Of a DNA stretch of 56,313 nt, positions 8,665 through 15,333 are shown one piece after another. The stretch covers positions 1 through 56,313 of the forward strand of contig VAWY01000005.1 in NCBI GenBank assembly GCA_005888335.1, read 5' to 3'. The position numbers and the translations under genes were made by a program. This stretch comes from Actinomycetota bacterium. Its GTDB lineage: Bacteria > Actinomycetota > Thermoleophilia > Solirubrobacterales > Solirubrobacteraceae. Positions within the stretch are counted from its first letter, which is position 1, and each line of letters starts with the position of its first letter. The notes below the pieces were generated by a model that saw only the letters and a program-made list of their open reading frames with translations, did not search any database and was not told the origin of the DNA.

Positions 8665-10017
8665 ATGGACGCCGACGCCGCCCGGCCGACCATTCGTCTG
8701 ACGTGGATCGCCGCGGCCTTCGGGTGCGCGGCCACGGCGCTCGCCGCGGTCATCGGAGCCGACGCCCGCTGGCTCGCGGCGGTCGGAGCGGCGATCGTCG
8801 ATGCGGGAAGCCTGCCGCACGCGATCCCCTACGCGGCCGCCCCGTCCGAGTGGCACGACGCCCCGGCTCTCGGCCAGCTCGTCTTCCACGGTCTCGAATC
8901 CGTGCTCGGGGACAAAGGCCTCCTCGTCGGACAGCTGGTGGCGGTCGCGATCGCACTCGGGGCGCTCGCGCTCGATCTACGCCGCGCAGGAGCCCGCGAC
9001 GAGCTCGGCGCCGCGGTTCTCGTCGCGGTCGTCGTCGCCGCGCCCGCCGCGCTCCTCGTCGTTCGTGCACAGCTCTATTCGATCGCACTCTTCCCGCTGC
9101 TCGTCCTGCTCCTGCGGAGCGAAGCCGCGAGACCGTCGCGGCGCATCTGGCTGGCTGTGCCGATGGTCGCTCTGTGGGCGAACCTGCACGGAGGGGTCCT
9201 CGTCGGGTTCTGCATCCTCGCCGCGTACCTCGTGCTGAAGCGGCACCGGCGGATCGAGGCGGCCTGCGTGCTCGCGGCGTCGGCGGCAGCACTGCTCGCG
9301 ACCCCCGCCCTCCTCCACACAGTCGGCTACTACGCCGCCGTGCTCGGCGGCGCTGCTTCCCAGACCCACTACGGGCTTTGGGCGCGCCTTTCGCTCAGCG
9401 ATCCGCTGGACCTCCTCTACATCGCAATTGCCGTGCCGCTGCTGGCCGCCGCATTGCGGCGCCGGCCGGCCGGCTGGGAGCTCGTCGTGCTCATCGCGCT
9501 CGCCTCGATGTCGATCTCGAGCAGTCGCAACAGCATCTGGTTTCTGTTCTTCGCGGCCACGCCGGCAGCCCTGGGTCTACAGAGATCCGGCGCCCGCGGC
9601 CCCCTGCTGTCGCGCCGGACGGCGAGCGTCTGCGCCTGCGTTCCGGCGCTCATGATCGGACTCGGCCTCGCGCGCACCCCTGCGCCGACTGGACCGACCG
9701 CTCGCCTCCTCGGCGAGACGATCGCCGCTGCACACGGGCAGCCCATCCTCGCCGAGCCGCTCGACGCCGAGCAACTCGCCTTACAAGGGCAGCGCATCTG
9801 GATCGGCAATCCCATCGATGCGTTTGCGCGCGCCGATCAGCGCCTGTACCTCGCGTGGCTCCGTGGGACCCCGCAGGGAGACGCCATCCTCGACAAACCC
9901 GTCGGCGCAGTGCTCGTCCGGCGCGGCAGCGCTGCCGAGCGACGGCTCGCCGCGACGCACCTGCTGCGCGAGGTCGGACGCGACGCGCAGGCGATTCTCT
10001 ACGCCGGCCGCGACTGA
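8665..10017 (+). CDS. Polytopic membrane protein, possible PMT/GT-C-like (450 aa)
   Basis: Integral membrane protein with about ten hydrophobic segments, from LTWIAAAFGCAATALAAVIG at the N-terminus to TASVCACVPALMIGLGLA, followed by a soluble C-terminal region of about 110 residues. The architecture resembles GT-C/dolichyl-phosphate-mannosyltransferase-like proteins; WANLHGGVLVGF is typical of such uncharacterised families. No catalytic motif can be assigned. AAGGAGG precedes ATG 8665. It follows the terminator at 8579-8608, so it probably has its own promoter. Its 3' end overlaps the convergent 53-codon gene by 19 nt. Confidence 0.6.
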   Translation: MDADAARPTIRLTWIAAAFGCAATALAAVIGADARWLAAVGAAIVDAGSLPHAIPYAAAPSEWHDAPALGQLVFHGLESVLGDKGLLVGQLVAVAIALGALALDLRRAGARDELGAAVLVAVVVAAPAALLVVRAQLYSIALFPLLVLLLRSEAARPSRRIWLAVPMVALWANLHGGVLVGFCILAAYLVLKRHRRIEAACVLAASAAALLATPALLHTVGYYAAVLGGAASQTHYGLWARLSLSDPLDLLYIAIAVPLLAAALRRRPAGWELVVLIALASMSISSSRNSIWFLFFAATPAALGLQRSGARGPLLSRRTASVCACVPALMIGLGLARTPAPTGPTARLLGETIAAAHGQPILAEPLDAEQLALQGQRIWIGNPIDAFARADQRLYLAWLRGTPQGDAILDKPVGAVLVRRGSAAERRLAATHLLREVGRDAQAILYAGRD

Positions 10018-10160
10018 ATCGCCGCGGCTGGAGCCTGAGCCGGCGTCTTGGCGTGCGGCGCCACCGTCGCCGCGTGTGCACCGTGAATGCAGAAGAAGTA
10101 CGCGAGAGCGGCGAGGCCCTGCGCGAGGATGACCCGGGTGCGTGTCGGATCGCCGTTCAT
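9999..10160 (-). CDS. Small membrane or secreted peptide (53 aa)
   Basis: Small ORF whose ATG (10158-10160) overlaps the TGA of the DUF192 gene as TGATG, a standard coupling arrangement. The product has one hydrophobic segment (VILAQGLAALAYFFCIHGAHA) and an Ala/Pro-rich tail. It could be a signal peptide with a short secreted tail or a single-pass protein. It overlaps the end of the convergent plus-strand gene. No homology recognised; the coupling is the main support. Confidence 0.45.
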   Translation of the reverse strand: MNGDPTRTRVILAQGLAALAYFFCIHGAHAATVAPHAKTPAQAPAAAIQSRPA

Positions 10161-10507
10161 CAGTTCACTTCCAGTCGAAGCACATCGCCCGCGACCAGAC
10201 CGACGCGCGCCGCCTCCCCCGCGGCGAGCTCGAGGACTGCACGCGAACGCTTCGCGGCGGCGGCACGCCAGGGCGGTACGCCTGCCGCCACCTTCAAAAC
10301 GCGCTGATCGGCGTCGAGAAAGACGGCGTCGATCGGAAAGCGCATGAAGAACGTGTGGATGGAGCCCGCCGGCTGAAGCAGCAAGCCTTCGCCCGCCGCG
10401 AGACCTCGCCGACCAAGCAGTCCGCGCATGCGCGTCAGCGGATTGCGTGCGACCGTGCACCGCTCGCACACGACTGCACCGTCTTCGCTGTGAAGCTTCC
10501 CCTTCAT
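10160..10507 (-). CDS. DUF192-family protein
   Basis: DUF192 protein of 115 residues, a common small beta-rich family of unknown biochemical role. Recognisable core: TRMRGLLGRRGL, AGSIHTFFMRFPIDAVFLD and a C-terminal VGLVAGDVLRLE. ATG 10507 is preferred because GAGGTG sits 7 nt upstream; the in-frame GTG at 10516 is part of that ribosome-binding sequence. An N-terminal Cys pair (VVCERCTVA) precedes the domain. It is divergent from the Flp pilin genes and coupled to the 53-codon gene. Confidence 0.75.
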   Translation of the reverse strand: MKGKLHSEDGAVVCERCTVARNPLTRMRGLLGRRGLAAGEGLLLQPAGSIHTFFMRFPIDAVFLDADQRVLKVAAGVPPWRAAAAKRSRAVLELAAGEAARVGLVAGDVLRLEVN

Positions 10508-10879
10508 ACCGTGCACCTCGGAGAGTCGGTTCGAACTTGAGGCGCCGGGGCCGCAAACGCGGCGCGTTGTTTGCTGCTTGCACAGGATCGACGCGAAGTG
10601 GCACCTGCGTCGTCACCCCTGCGAGTGAATTCGCGCGCTAATCCTTCGTTCGGGGGATAGGTGCGCGACGTCTGCGCTCGATGATAGGCGCACATCGAAC
10701 GCACAACACGGCGGTTTGCGGCCATGCCGGGAAGGACTGGAGGAATCACACCGTGGCCGGTAGCAGCGCCGAGATGCAGCAGTTCGAACAGATCGGTGAG
10801 TCACACACCTCCAGCAGGCCCAAGCCGCTTGCGTCGACTTCTGCCAGCGCCGATTCGCTCGAAGGGAGGTGAACCGACA
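10508..10879. other. Divergent intergenic region upstream of the Flp pilins (372 nt)
   Basis: No convincing gene is seen. Short frames here lack family content. It must carry the promoters for the divergent DUF192 and pilin transcripts. An imperfect GC-rich hairpin (TCGCGC ... GCGCGA) lies around 10630-10670. GGGAGGTGA (10864-10872) is the strong pilin ribosome-binding site. I looked for a GEMM cyclic-di-GMP riboswitch and did not find its conserved core. Confidence 0.5.
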
Positions 10880-11056
10880 ATGACGTTTTCCGAGTGGTTC
10901 GAGTTCGCGAAGGCGAACTTCCGCAAGGAGGAGGGCCAGACGATGGCTGAGTACGGCGTAGTTCTCGCCGTGATCACGCTCGGCATCGTGGCAACGCTCG
11001 TCGCTCTCTCCGGGGGCATCAATGGTGCCCTGAACAGCGTGATCGGCAAGCTCTAA
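10880..11056 (+). CDS. flp: Flp/Fap-type pilin, copy 1
   Basis: 58-residue prepilin of the type IVc (Tad) pilus major subunit. The cytoplasmic leader ends KEEG, followed by QTMAEYGVVLAVITLGIVA, the class III Flp signature with Glu at +5 and Tyr at +6 after the predicted cleavage Gly. A single hydrophobic helix follows. Preceded by the near-ideal SD GGGAGGTGA 7 nt upstream. It differs from copy 2 at only three positions (F7, F14, N48). It heads the Tad operon. Confidence 0.93.
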   Translation: MTFSEWFEFAKANFRKEEGQTMAEYGVVLAVITLGIVATLVALSGGINGALNSVIGKL

Positions 11057-11079
11057 AGCCGCGCCGCGATTTCAGAAAC

Positions 11080-11094
11080 ACGATCGAAGTGAGG
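11080..11094 (+). repeat. Duplicated pilin leader, copy 1
   Basis: ACGATCGAAGTGAGG lies just upstream of pilin copy 2 and recurs exactly at 11304-11318 before the third pilin-like gene. It contains the SD (GTGAGG) and shows that tandem duplication included the leader. Confidence 0.75.
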
Positions 11095-11103
11095 TAGCCG
11101 CAA

Positions 11104-11280
11104 ATGACGTTTTCCGAGTGGATCGAGTTCGCGAAGGCGAACGTCCGCAAGGAGGAGGGCCAGACGATGGCCGAGTACGGCGTGGTTCTCGCCGTGATCA
11201 CGCTCGGCATCGTGGCGACGCTCGTCGCTCTCTCCGGGGGCATCGATGGCGCTCTGAACAGCGTCATCGGCAAGCTCTAA
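11104..11280 (+). CDS. flp: Flp/Fap-type pilin, copy 2
   Basis: 58-residue prepilin, 55/58 identical to copy 1 (I7, V14 and D48 replace F7, F14 and N48). The prepilin peptidase site EEG-QTMAEYG is intact. The recent tandem duplication suggests dosage selection or two alternating major subunits. No prepilin peptidase gene (TadV/CpaA) is present in the window, so processing must rely on one elsewhere. Confidence 0.93.
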   Translation: MTFSEWIEFAKANVRKEEGQTMAEYGVVLAVITLGIVATLVALSGGIDGALNSVIGKL

Positions 11281-11303
11281 GCCCCAACGCCAGTACCGCA
11301 AGA

Positions 11304-11318
11304 ACGATCGAAGTGAGG
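11304..11318 (+). repeat. Duplicated pilin leader, copy 2
   Basis: Exact second copy of the 15-nt leader ACGATCGAAGTGAGG (first at 11080-11094), here 7 nt before the GTG of the third pilin-like gene. Confidence 0.75.
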
Positions 11319-11325
11319 GGGAAAA

Positions 11326-11487
11326 GTGACGTCAAGAATTCGGACGCTCGCACGTGAGGAAGCCCAGACGATGGCCGAGTATTCGGTCGTCCTGGCCGTC
11401 ATCACACTCGCCATCGTCACCAGCTTCGGGCTGCTGTCGGGGTCGATCCAGAGCATCTTCGGACAACTGACGAGAGTCTTTTCCTGA
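11326..11487 (+). CDS. Divergent Flp-like pilin with altered cleavage site (53 aa)
   Basis: Third pilin-like gene with GTG start and product of 53 residues. The hydrophobic core QTMAEYSVVLAVITLAIVTS matches Flp, but the residue before the predicted cleavage is Ala (REEA-QTMAEY) instead of the near-invariant Gly. The C-terminus (IQSIFGQLTRVFS) differs from the two main pilins. It may be a minor pilin, a slowly processed initiator, or unprocessed. The gene is too short for many ORF finders. Confidence 0.85.
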   Translation: MTSRIRTLAREEAQTMAEYSVVLAVITLAIVTSFGLLSGSIQSIFGQLTRVFS

Positions 11488-11499
11488 ATGACGTCCGCG

Positions 11500-11529
11500 C
11501 GGGGTGGGCCGAAGAATCGGCCCGCCCCG
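11500..11529 (+). terminator. Intercistronic hairpin between pilins and Tad assembly genes
   Basis: A 13-bp stem CGGGGTGGGCCGA / TCGGCCCGCCCCG (one T-G pair) with loop AGAA, 12 nt after the third pilin and 17 nt before TadE. It probably attenuates read-through or protects the pilin mRNA, giving high subunit but low machinery expression. Confidence 0.65.
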
Positions 11530-11546
11530 AGCGGAGAGGGACACCG

Positions 11547-11936
11547 ATGAAGAGACGCATCCGCACACGTGACGACAACGGTCAGACGATGGTGGAGTTC
11601 ATCCTCGTCCTGCCCGTGCTGCTCATCGTGCTGTTCGGCATCGTCCAGTTCGGCATCACCTTCAAGGATTACGTGACGCTGACCGACGCCGTGCGCGCCG
11701 GCGCGCGCACCGCCGCAGTCTCACGCAACTCTGCAAACCCGGCCGCGGACACGATCGCACGCGTGAAGAGCGCGTCCGATCTCACTCCCGCGAGCGTCGC
11801 CGTAACAGTCACGTCGACATGGGTGCACGGAGACGACGTCGTCGTCACAGGCAAATACCCGTACTCGATCAGTCTGTTCGGGGTCGTCGTGGCATCGGGG
11901 CAGCTCTCGACCACGACCACCGAACGCGTCGAATGA
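11547..11936 (+). CDS. tadE: TadE-like pseudopilin
   Basis: 129-residue minor pseudopilin of the Tad pilus. A positively charged leader ends DDNG, then QTMVEFILVLPVLLIVLFGI, the TadE motif with a prepilin-type cleavage site and a single N-terminal membrane helix. The exported part contains AVRAGARTAAVSR, a typical TadE/G segment. SD GGAGAGG precedes ATG 11547. It is the first gene after the intercistronic hairpin. No TadF or TadG partner was found. Confidence 0.9.
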   Translation: MKRRIRTRDDNGQTMVEFILVLPVLLIVLFGIVQFGITFKDYVTLTDAVRAGARTAAVSRNSANPAADTIARVKSASDLTPASVAVTVTSTWVHGDDVVVTGKYPYSISLFGVVVASGQLSTTTTERVE

Positions 11937-11957
11937 AAATAGAAATGCGAGGGGGAA

Positions 11958-12734
11958 ATGAACACCACCAATAGACTCTGGCACGTCGTGGCGGCGGTGG
12001 GACTCGCGCTGCTCGCCGCGATGCTGACGACGTTCTACGTCAGCAACTACAAGCGCAATGTCCAACATTCCGAGGCGCAGGTCACCGTGGTCGTTGCGTC
12101 CAAGGACATTCCCGTCGATACGACGGGGTCCGAGATTCTGGCGCAGCACCTGCTGACGAAGGTGAGCGTTCCCCGCCGCCAGGTCGTGCCGGGCGCGTAC
12201 ACGCGTCCCGAGGACGTCCGGCAGCTGATCGCCACACAGCCGGTCTTCGCGGGCGAACAGGCGACCAACAAGCGCTTCGGCACGCCTGCAGAGCGCGGCG
12301 TGCGCGCCCAGATCACGGGCAAGCAGCGCGCGATCGAGGTTGACGGCGACCAGCATCAGCTGCTCGCCGGCACGCTCCGCGTCGGCGATCACGTCGACGT
12401 CGTCGGCGCGTGGGAAGCGTCTGACGGACTGAACCCGAATCCGAACACGACCACAGGCAAGGGGGGCAAGGTCTCCCGCGTGATCCTCCGCGATCTGCTC
12501 GTGGTCTCTGCTCCGACCACGCCGAGCAAGGGCGGCGGCGGAGGAATCGCGCAGAACGGCGGTTTCGCCGTCCAGCTCGTCCTCACCGACGCCGAATCGC
12601 AGCGCCTCGAGTGGATCAAGGCGTACGGCCAGGAGTGGCGCCTCGAGATCCGCCCGCCGGCGGACTCGGCCAACAGCCCGCGCTGGTACGACAACTCCGA
12701 GACGCTGCTCAAGGATGGAGTTGGTATCCGATGA
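11958..12734 (+). CDS. cpaB: CpaB/RcpC-like Tad pilus assembly protein
   Basis: 258-residue protein with one N-terminal membrane anchor (HVVAAVGLALLAAMLTTFYV) and an exported SAF/CpaB domain (VVASKDIPVDTTGSEI ... RAIEVDGD ... LRVGDHVDVVG). In Gram-negatives CpaB associates with the secretin; no secretin is present here, as usual for monoderm Tad systems, so it probably acts in the cell wall. A Gly-rich linker (SKGGGGGIAQNGG) interrupts the C-terminal part. The stop overlaps the next start (ATGA at 12731-12734). Confidence 0.88.
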   Translation: MNTTNRLWHVVAAVGLALLAAMLTTFYVSNYKRNVQHSEAQVTVVVASKDIPVDTTGSEILAQHLLTKVSVPRRQVVPGAYTRPEDVRQLIATQPVFAGEQATNKRFGTPAERGVRAQITGKQRAIEVDGDQHQLLAGTLRVGDHVDVVGAWEASDGLNPNPNTTTGKGGKVSRVILRDLLVVSAPTTPSKGGGGGIAQNGGFAVQLVLTDAESQRLEWIKAYGQEWRLEIRPPADSANSPRWYDNSETLLKDGVGIR

Positions 12735-13900
12735 GCGAGGGAATCCGCATCTATCTGACGGGCTCGTGCGAAGGATTCGAGAAGCTCCGCGAAGCTCTTG
12801 CACAGCAGCCCGGGATCGAGGTCGTTGGTTCCGCCCAGCAGGTCGCCGATGCATCCGGCGCCCTGCAGGGCGGGCACCTCGACTGCGTCCTGCACGGCAC
12901 GAGCTCGTCGACGCTGCCCGCGCACGAGATCACCGCAATCCGCGAGCTCACTCGCGTACCGTTGCTCGTGCTCGCGTCCGGCGAGGCGTCGGCATTGCTC
13001 GACGACGCGCTGGGGGCCGACGTCGCCGACGTCGTGCTGCTCCCCGCGCTGACGGAGAACGTCGTCTTCGCGATCAGAAAGGCGACTCACGCTCCGCGGC
13101 GCACCGCAGCCGCAGGCAATCGCGACGGCCGCATCATCACGGTGTTCTCGCCGAAAGGCGGGACGGGCAAGACGGTGATCGCGACGAACCTCTCCGCCGC
13201 GCTCGCGAAGACCGCCGGGCGGCGAACGCTGCTCCTCGATCTCGACCTGCAGTTCGGCGACGCTGCGATCATGCTCGGAATCGAGCCGGAGAAGACGATC
13301 TTCGATCTCGTCTCCGCTCCGGGAGAGCTCGATCCGGACAAGCTCGCCGGCTACACGACGAAGCACAAGTCGGGTGTCGACATCCTCCCCGCGCCGCTTC
13401 GGCCCGAGGATGCCGAGCTCGTGACCGAGGCGAAGCTCGGCCGGCTGATCGAGGTCGCACGCCTCTGCTACGACGCGATCGTCGTCGACACGTCGCCGTT
13501 CTTCCACGGCCCGATGCTCGCGACCCTCGACCGTACGGACGAGCTGCTGCTGGTCTGCAGCCTCGACGTGCCGACGCTCAAGAACGTCCGCCTCGCGCTC
13601 GGGACGCTCGAGATGCTCTCGTTCCCGCCGGCCCGCATCGGGATCGTGCTCAATCGCGCCAACACGAAGGTCGGGATGAAGCAGCGTGAGGTCGAGGCAG
13701 CCCTCGAGCAGAAGGTGCGCTACGAGGTCCCCTCGGACCGCGCGGTCCCGCTCACGGTCAACCGCGGCGCCGCCGCAGTGCTGGCCGAGCCCGGCTCGGA
13801 CTTCTCGAAGTCGATCGAGTCGATGGCGAAGGGCGTCTTCCCGACGGAGGAGCCGAAGCGCGGCCTACGCCTGCGCCCCAGCTTCGCTAGGGCGGCGTAG
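12731..13900 (+). CDS. tadZ: CpaE/TadZ-like ParA/MinD-family ATPase
   Basis: 389-residue polar localisation or assembly ATPase of the Tad system. The N-terminal 130 residues form a receiver-like pseudo-domain. Then comes a deviant Walker A, FSPKGGTGKTVIATNLS, typical of ParA/MinD proteins. LLLDLDLQFGDAAIMLGI and YDAIVVDTSPFFHG are the CpaE signatures. ATG 12731 overlaps the cpaB stop. In the family it recruits the pilus motor to a cell site. Confidence 0.9.
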   Translation: MSEGIRIYLTGSCEGFEKLREALAQQPGIEVVGSAQQVADASGALQGGHLDCVLHGTSSSTLPAHEITAIRELTRVPLLVLASGEASALLDDALGADVADVVLLPALTENVVFAIRKATHAPRRTAAAGNRDGRIITVFSPKGGTGKTVIATNLSAALAKTAGRRTLLLDLDLQFGDAAIMLGIEPEKTIFDLVSAPGELDPDKLAGYTTKHKSGVDILPAPLRPEDAELVTEAKLGRLIEVARLCYDAIVVDTSPFFHGPMLATLDRTDELLLVCSLDVPTLKNVRLALGTLEMLSFPPARIGIVLNRANTKVGMKQREVEAALEQKVRYEVPSDRAVPLTVNRGAAAVLAEPGSDFSKSIESMAKGVFPTEEPKRGLRLRPSFARAA

Positions 13901-13902
13901 CC

Positions 13903-15333
13903 ATGGGCCTCCACGACCGCCTCAACCGCAGCGACACCTCTGCGGCGCCAGACCTGCGCCTCGCGGGCGGCGACGTGCCGGGCTTCGCGCCGGCGCTGGA
14001 CCCGTACGCGGAGCTTAAGACGCGCATCCACCACGCGGTGATCGCGACTCTCGGGGCGGAGCTGTTCAAGCAGGAAGCGAATCAGGACCTCTCCGAGCGC
14101 GTGCTCCGAGCGGTGACCGAGCAGCTGACGCTCGATCGCACGCCGCTGACGCGCGAGGAGCGCCGCCAGCTCGTCCGCGAGATCACGGACGACATCCTCG
14201 GCTACGGCCCGCTCGAGCCGTTCCTCCGTGACGACAGCGTCACGGAGGTGATGGTCAACGCGCACGACCGGATCTACGTCGAGCGCCACGGCAAGCTCGA
14301 GCGGACGCCGGCCGCATTCGTGGACAACGCGCATCTGATGCGCATCATCGACAAGATCGTCTCGCAGGTTGGACGCCGCGTCGACGAGTCGTCCCCGATG
14401 GTCGACGCACGCCTGCCCGACGGATCGCGCGTGAACGCGATCATCCCGCCGCTCGCGCTCCGCGGGCCGACGCTGACCGTACGGAAGTTCGCGCGCGACC
14501 CGTACACGATGAGCGACCTGATCGGCTTCGGCACGATCACCGGCAAGGCGGCACAGTTCGTCTCTGCCTGCGTGCGCGGGAAGCTGAACATCCTCATCTC
14601 CGGCGGTACCGGCACCGGTAAGACGACGACACTCAATGCGCTCTCTGCGTTCGTTCCGAACGACGAGCGCATCGTCACGATCGAGGATGCGGCCGAGCTC
14701 CAGCTCCAGCAGGAGCACGTGATCGTGCTCGAGTCGCGCCCGCCGAACATCGAGGGCCAGGGCGAGGTGCGGATCCGCGAGCTCGTGCGGAACGCACTGC
14801 GCATGCGCCCCGACCGGATCATCGTCGGCGAGGTCCGCGGCGCGGAGACCCTGGACATGCTCCAGGCGATGAACACGGGCCACGAGGGCTCGCTCACGAC
14901 GATCCATGCAAACTCCCCACGCGATGCGCTGTCGCGCCTCGAGACGCTCGTGCTCACCGCCGGGGTCGACCTTCCGCTCCGCGCGATTCGCGAACAGATC
15001 TCGAGCGCGTTCGATCTGCTGATCCAGATCTCGCGTCTCGTCGACGGCTCCCGCCGCATCACGCACGTCACCGAGGTGCTGCGGATGGAGTCGGATGTGA
15101 TCACGCTCCAGGACATCTTCGTCGCACGTCCGCCGGACGAGGAGCACAACCCGAGTGCCGGGCGCACTCGACTGCTCTCGCCGCTCGGCGCAACAGGGCT
15201 GAAGCCGCATTTCCTCGAGAAGCTCGCGATAAACGGCGTCGTCCTGCCGCCAAGCTTCTTCGGCAATGACGAGAACGGCGAGGCGCCCCGCCCCGCGTTC
15301 TCTGCGACGAACTTCGACGGAGCGTTCCAGTGA
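13903..15333 (+). CDS. tadA: CpaF/TadA-type pilus assembly ATPase
   Basis: 476-residue secretion/pilus motor ATPase (GspE/VirB11 superfamily). The N-terminal all-alpha region includes TDDILGYGPLEPFLRDDSVT, followed by Walker A SGGTGTGKTTTLNAL, Asp box TIEDAAELQLQQEHVI, Walker B RPDRIIVGEVRGAET and the His-box region HEGSLTTIHANSPRDALSRL. All catalytic boxes are intact. It powers polymerisation of the Flp pilins. The stop overlaps the next GTG (GTGA at 15330-15333). Confidence 0.95.
   Translation: MGLHDRLNRSDTSAAPDLRLAGGDVPGFAPALDPYAELKTRIHHAVIATLGAELFKQEANQDLSERVLRAVTEQLTLDRTPLTREERRQLVREITDDILGYGPLEPFLRDDSVTEVMVNAHDRIYVERHGKLERTPAAFVDNAHLMRIIDKIVSQVGRRVDESSPMVDARLPDGSRVNAIIPPLALRGPTLTVRKFARDPYTMSDLIGFGTITGKAAQFVSACVRGKLNILISGGTGTGKTTTLNALSAFVPNDERIVTIEDAAELQLQQEHVIVLESRPPNIEGQGEVRIRELVRNALRMRPDRIIVGEVRGAETLDMLQAMNTGHEGSLTTIHANSPRDALSRLETLVLTAGVDLPLRAIREQISSAFDLLIQISRLVDGSRRITHVTEVLRMESDVITLQDIFVARPPDEEHNPSAGRTRLLSPLGATGLKPHFLEKLAINGVVLPPSFFGNDENGEAPRPAFSATNFDGAFQ

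Noticed and set aside
10520..10560. tRNA-like GGTTCGAAC element
   Set aside because: The flanking bases do not form a T-arm stem on either strand, and there is no acceptor or anticodon arm.
10508..10879. Possible cyclic-di-GMP (GEMM) riboswitch before the pilins
   Set aside because: The conserved GEMM core and its tetraloop-receptor pattern are not found.
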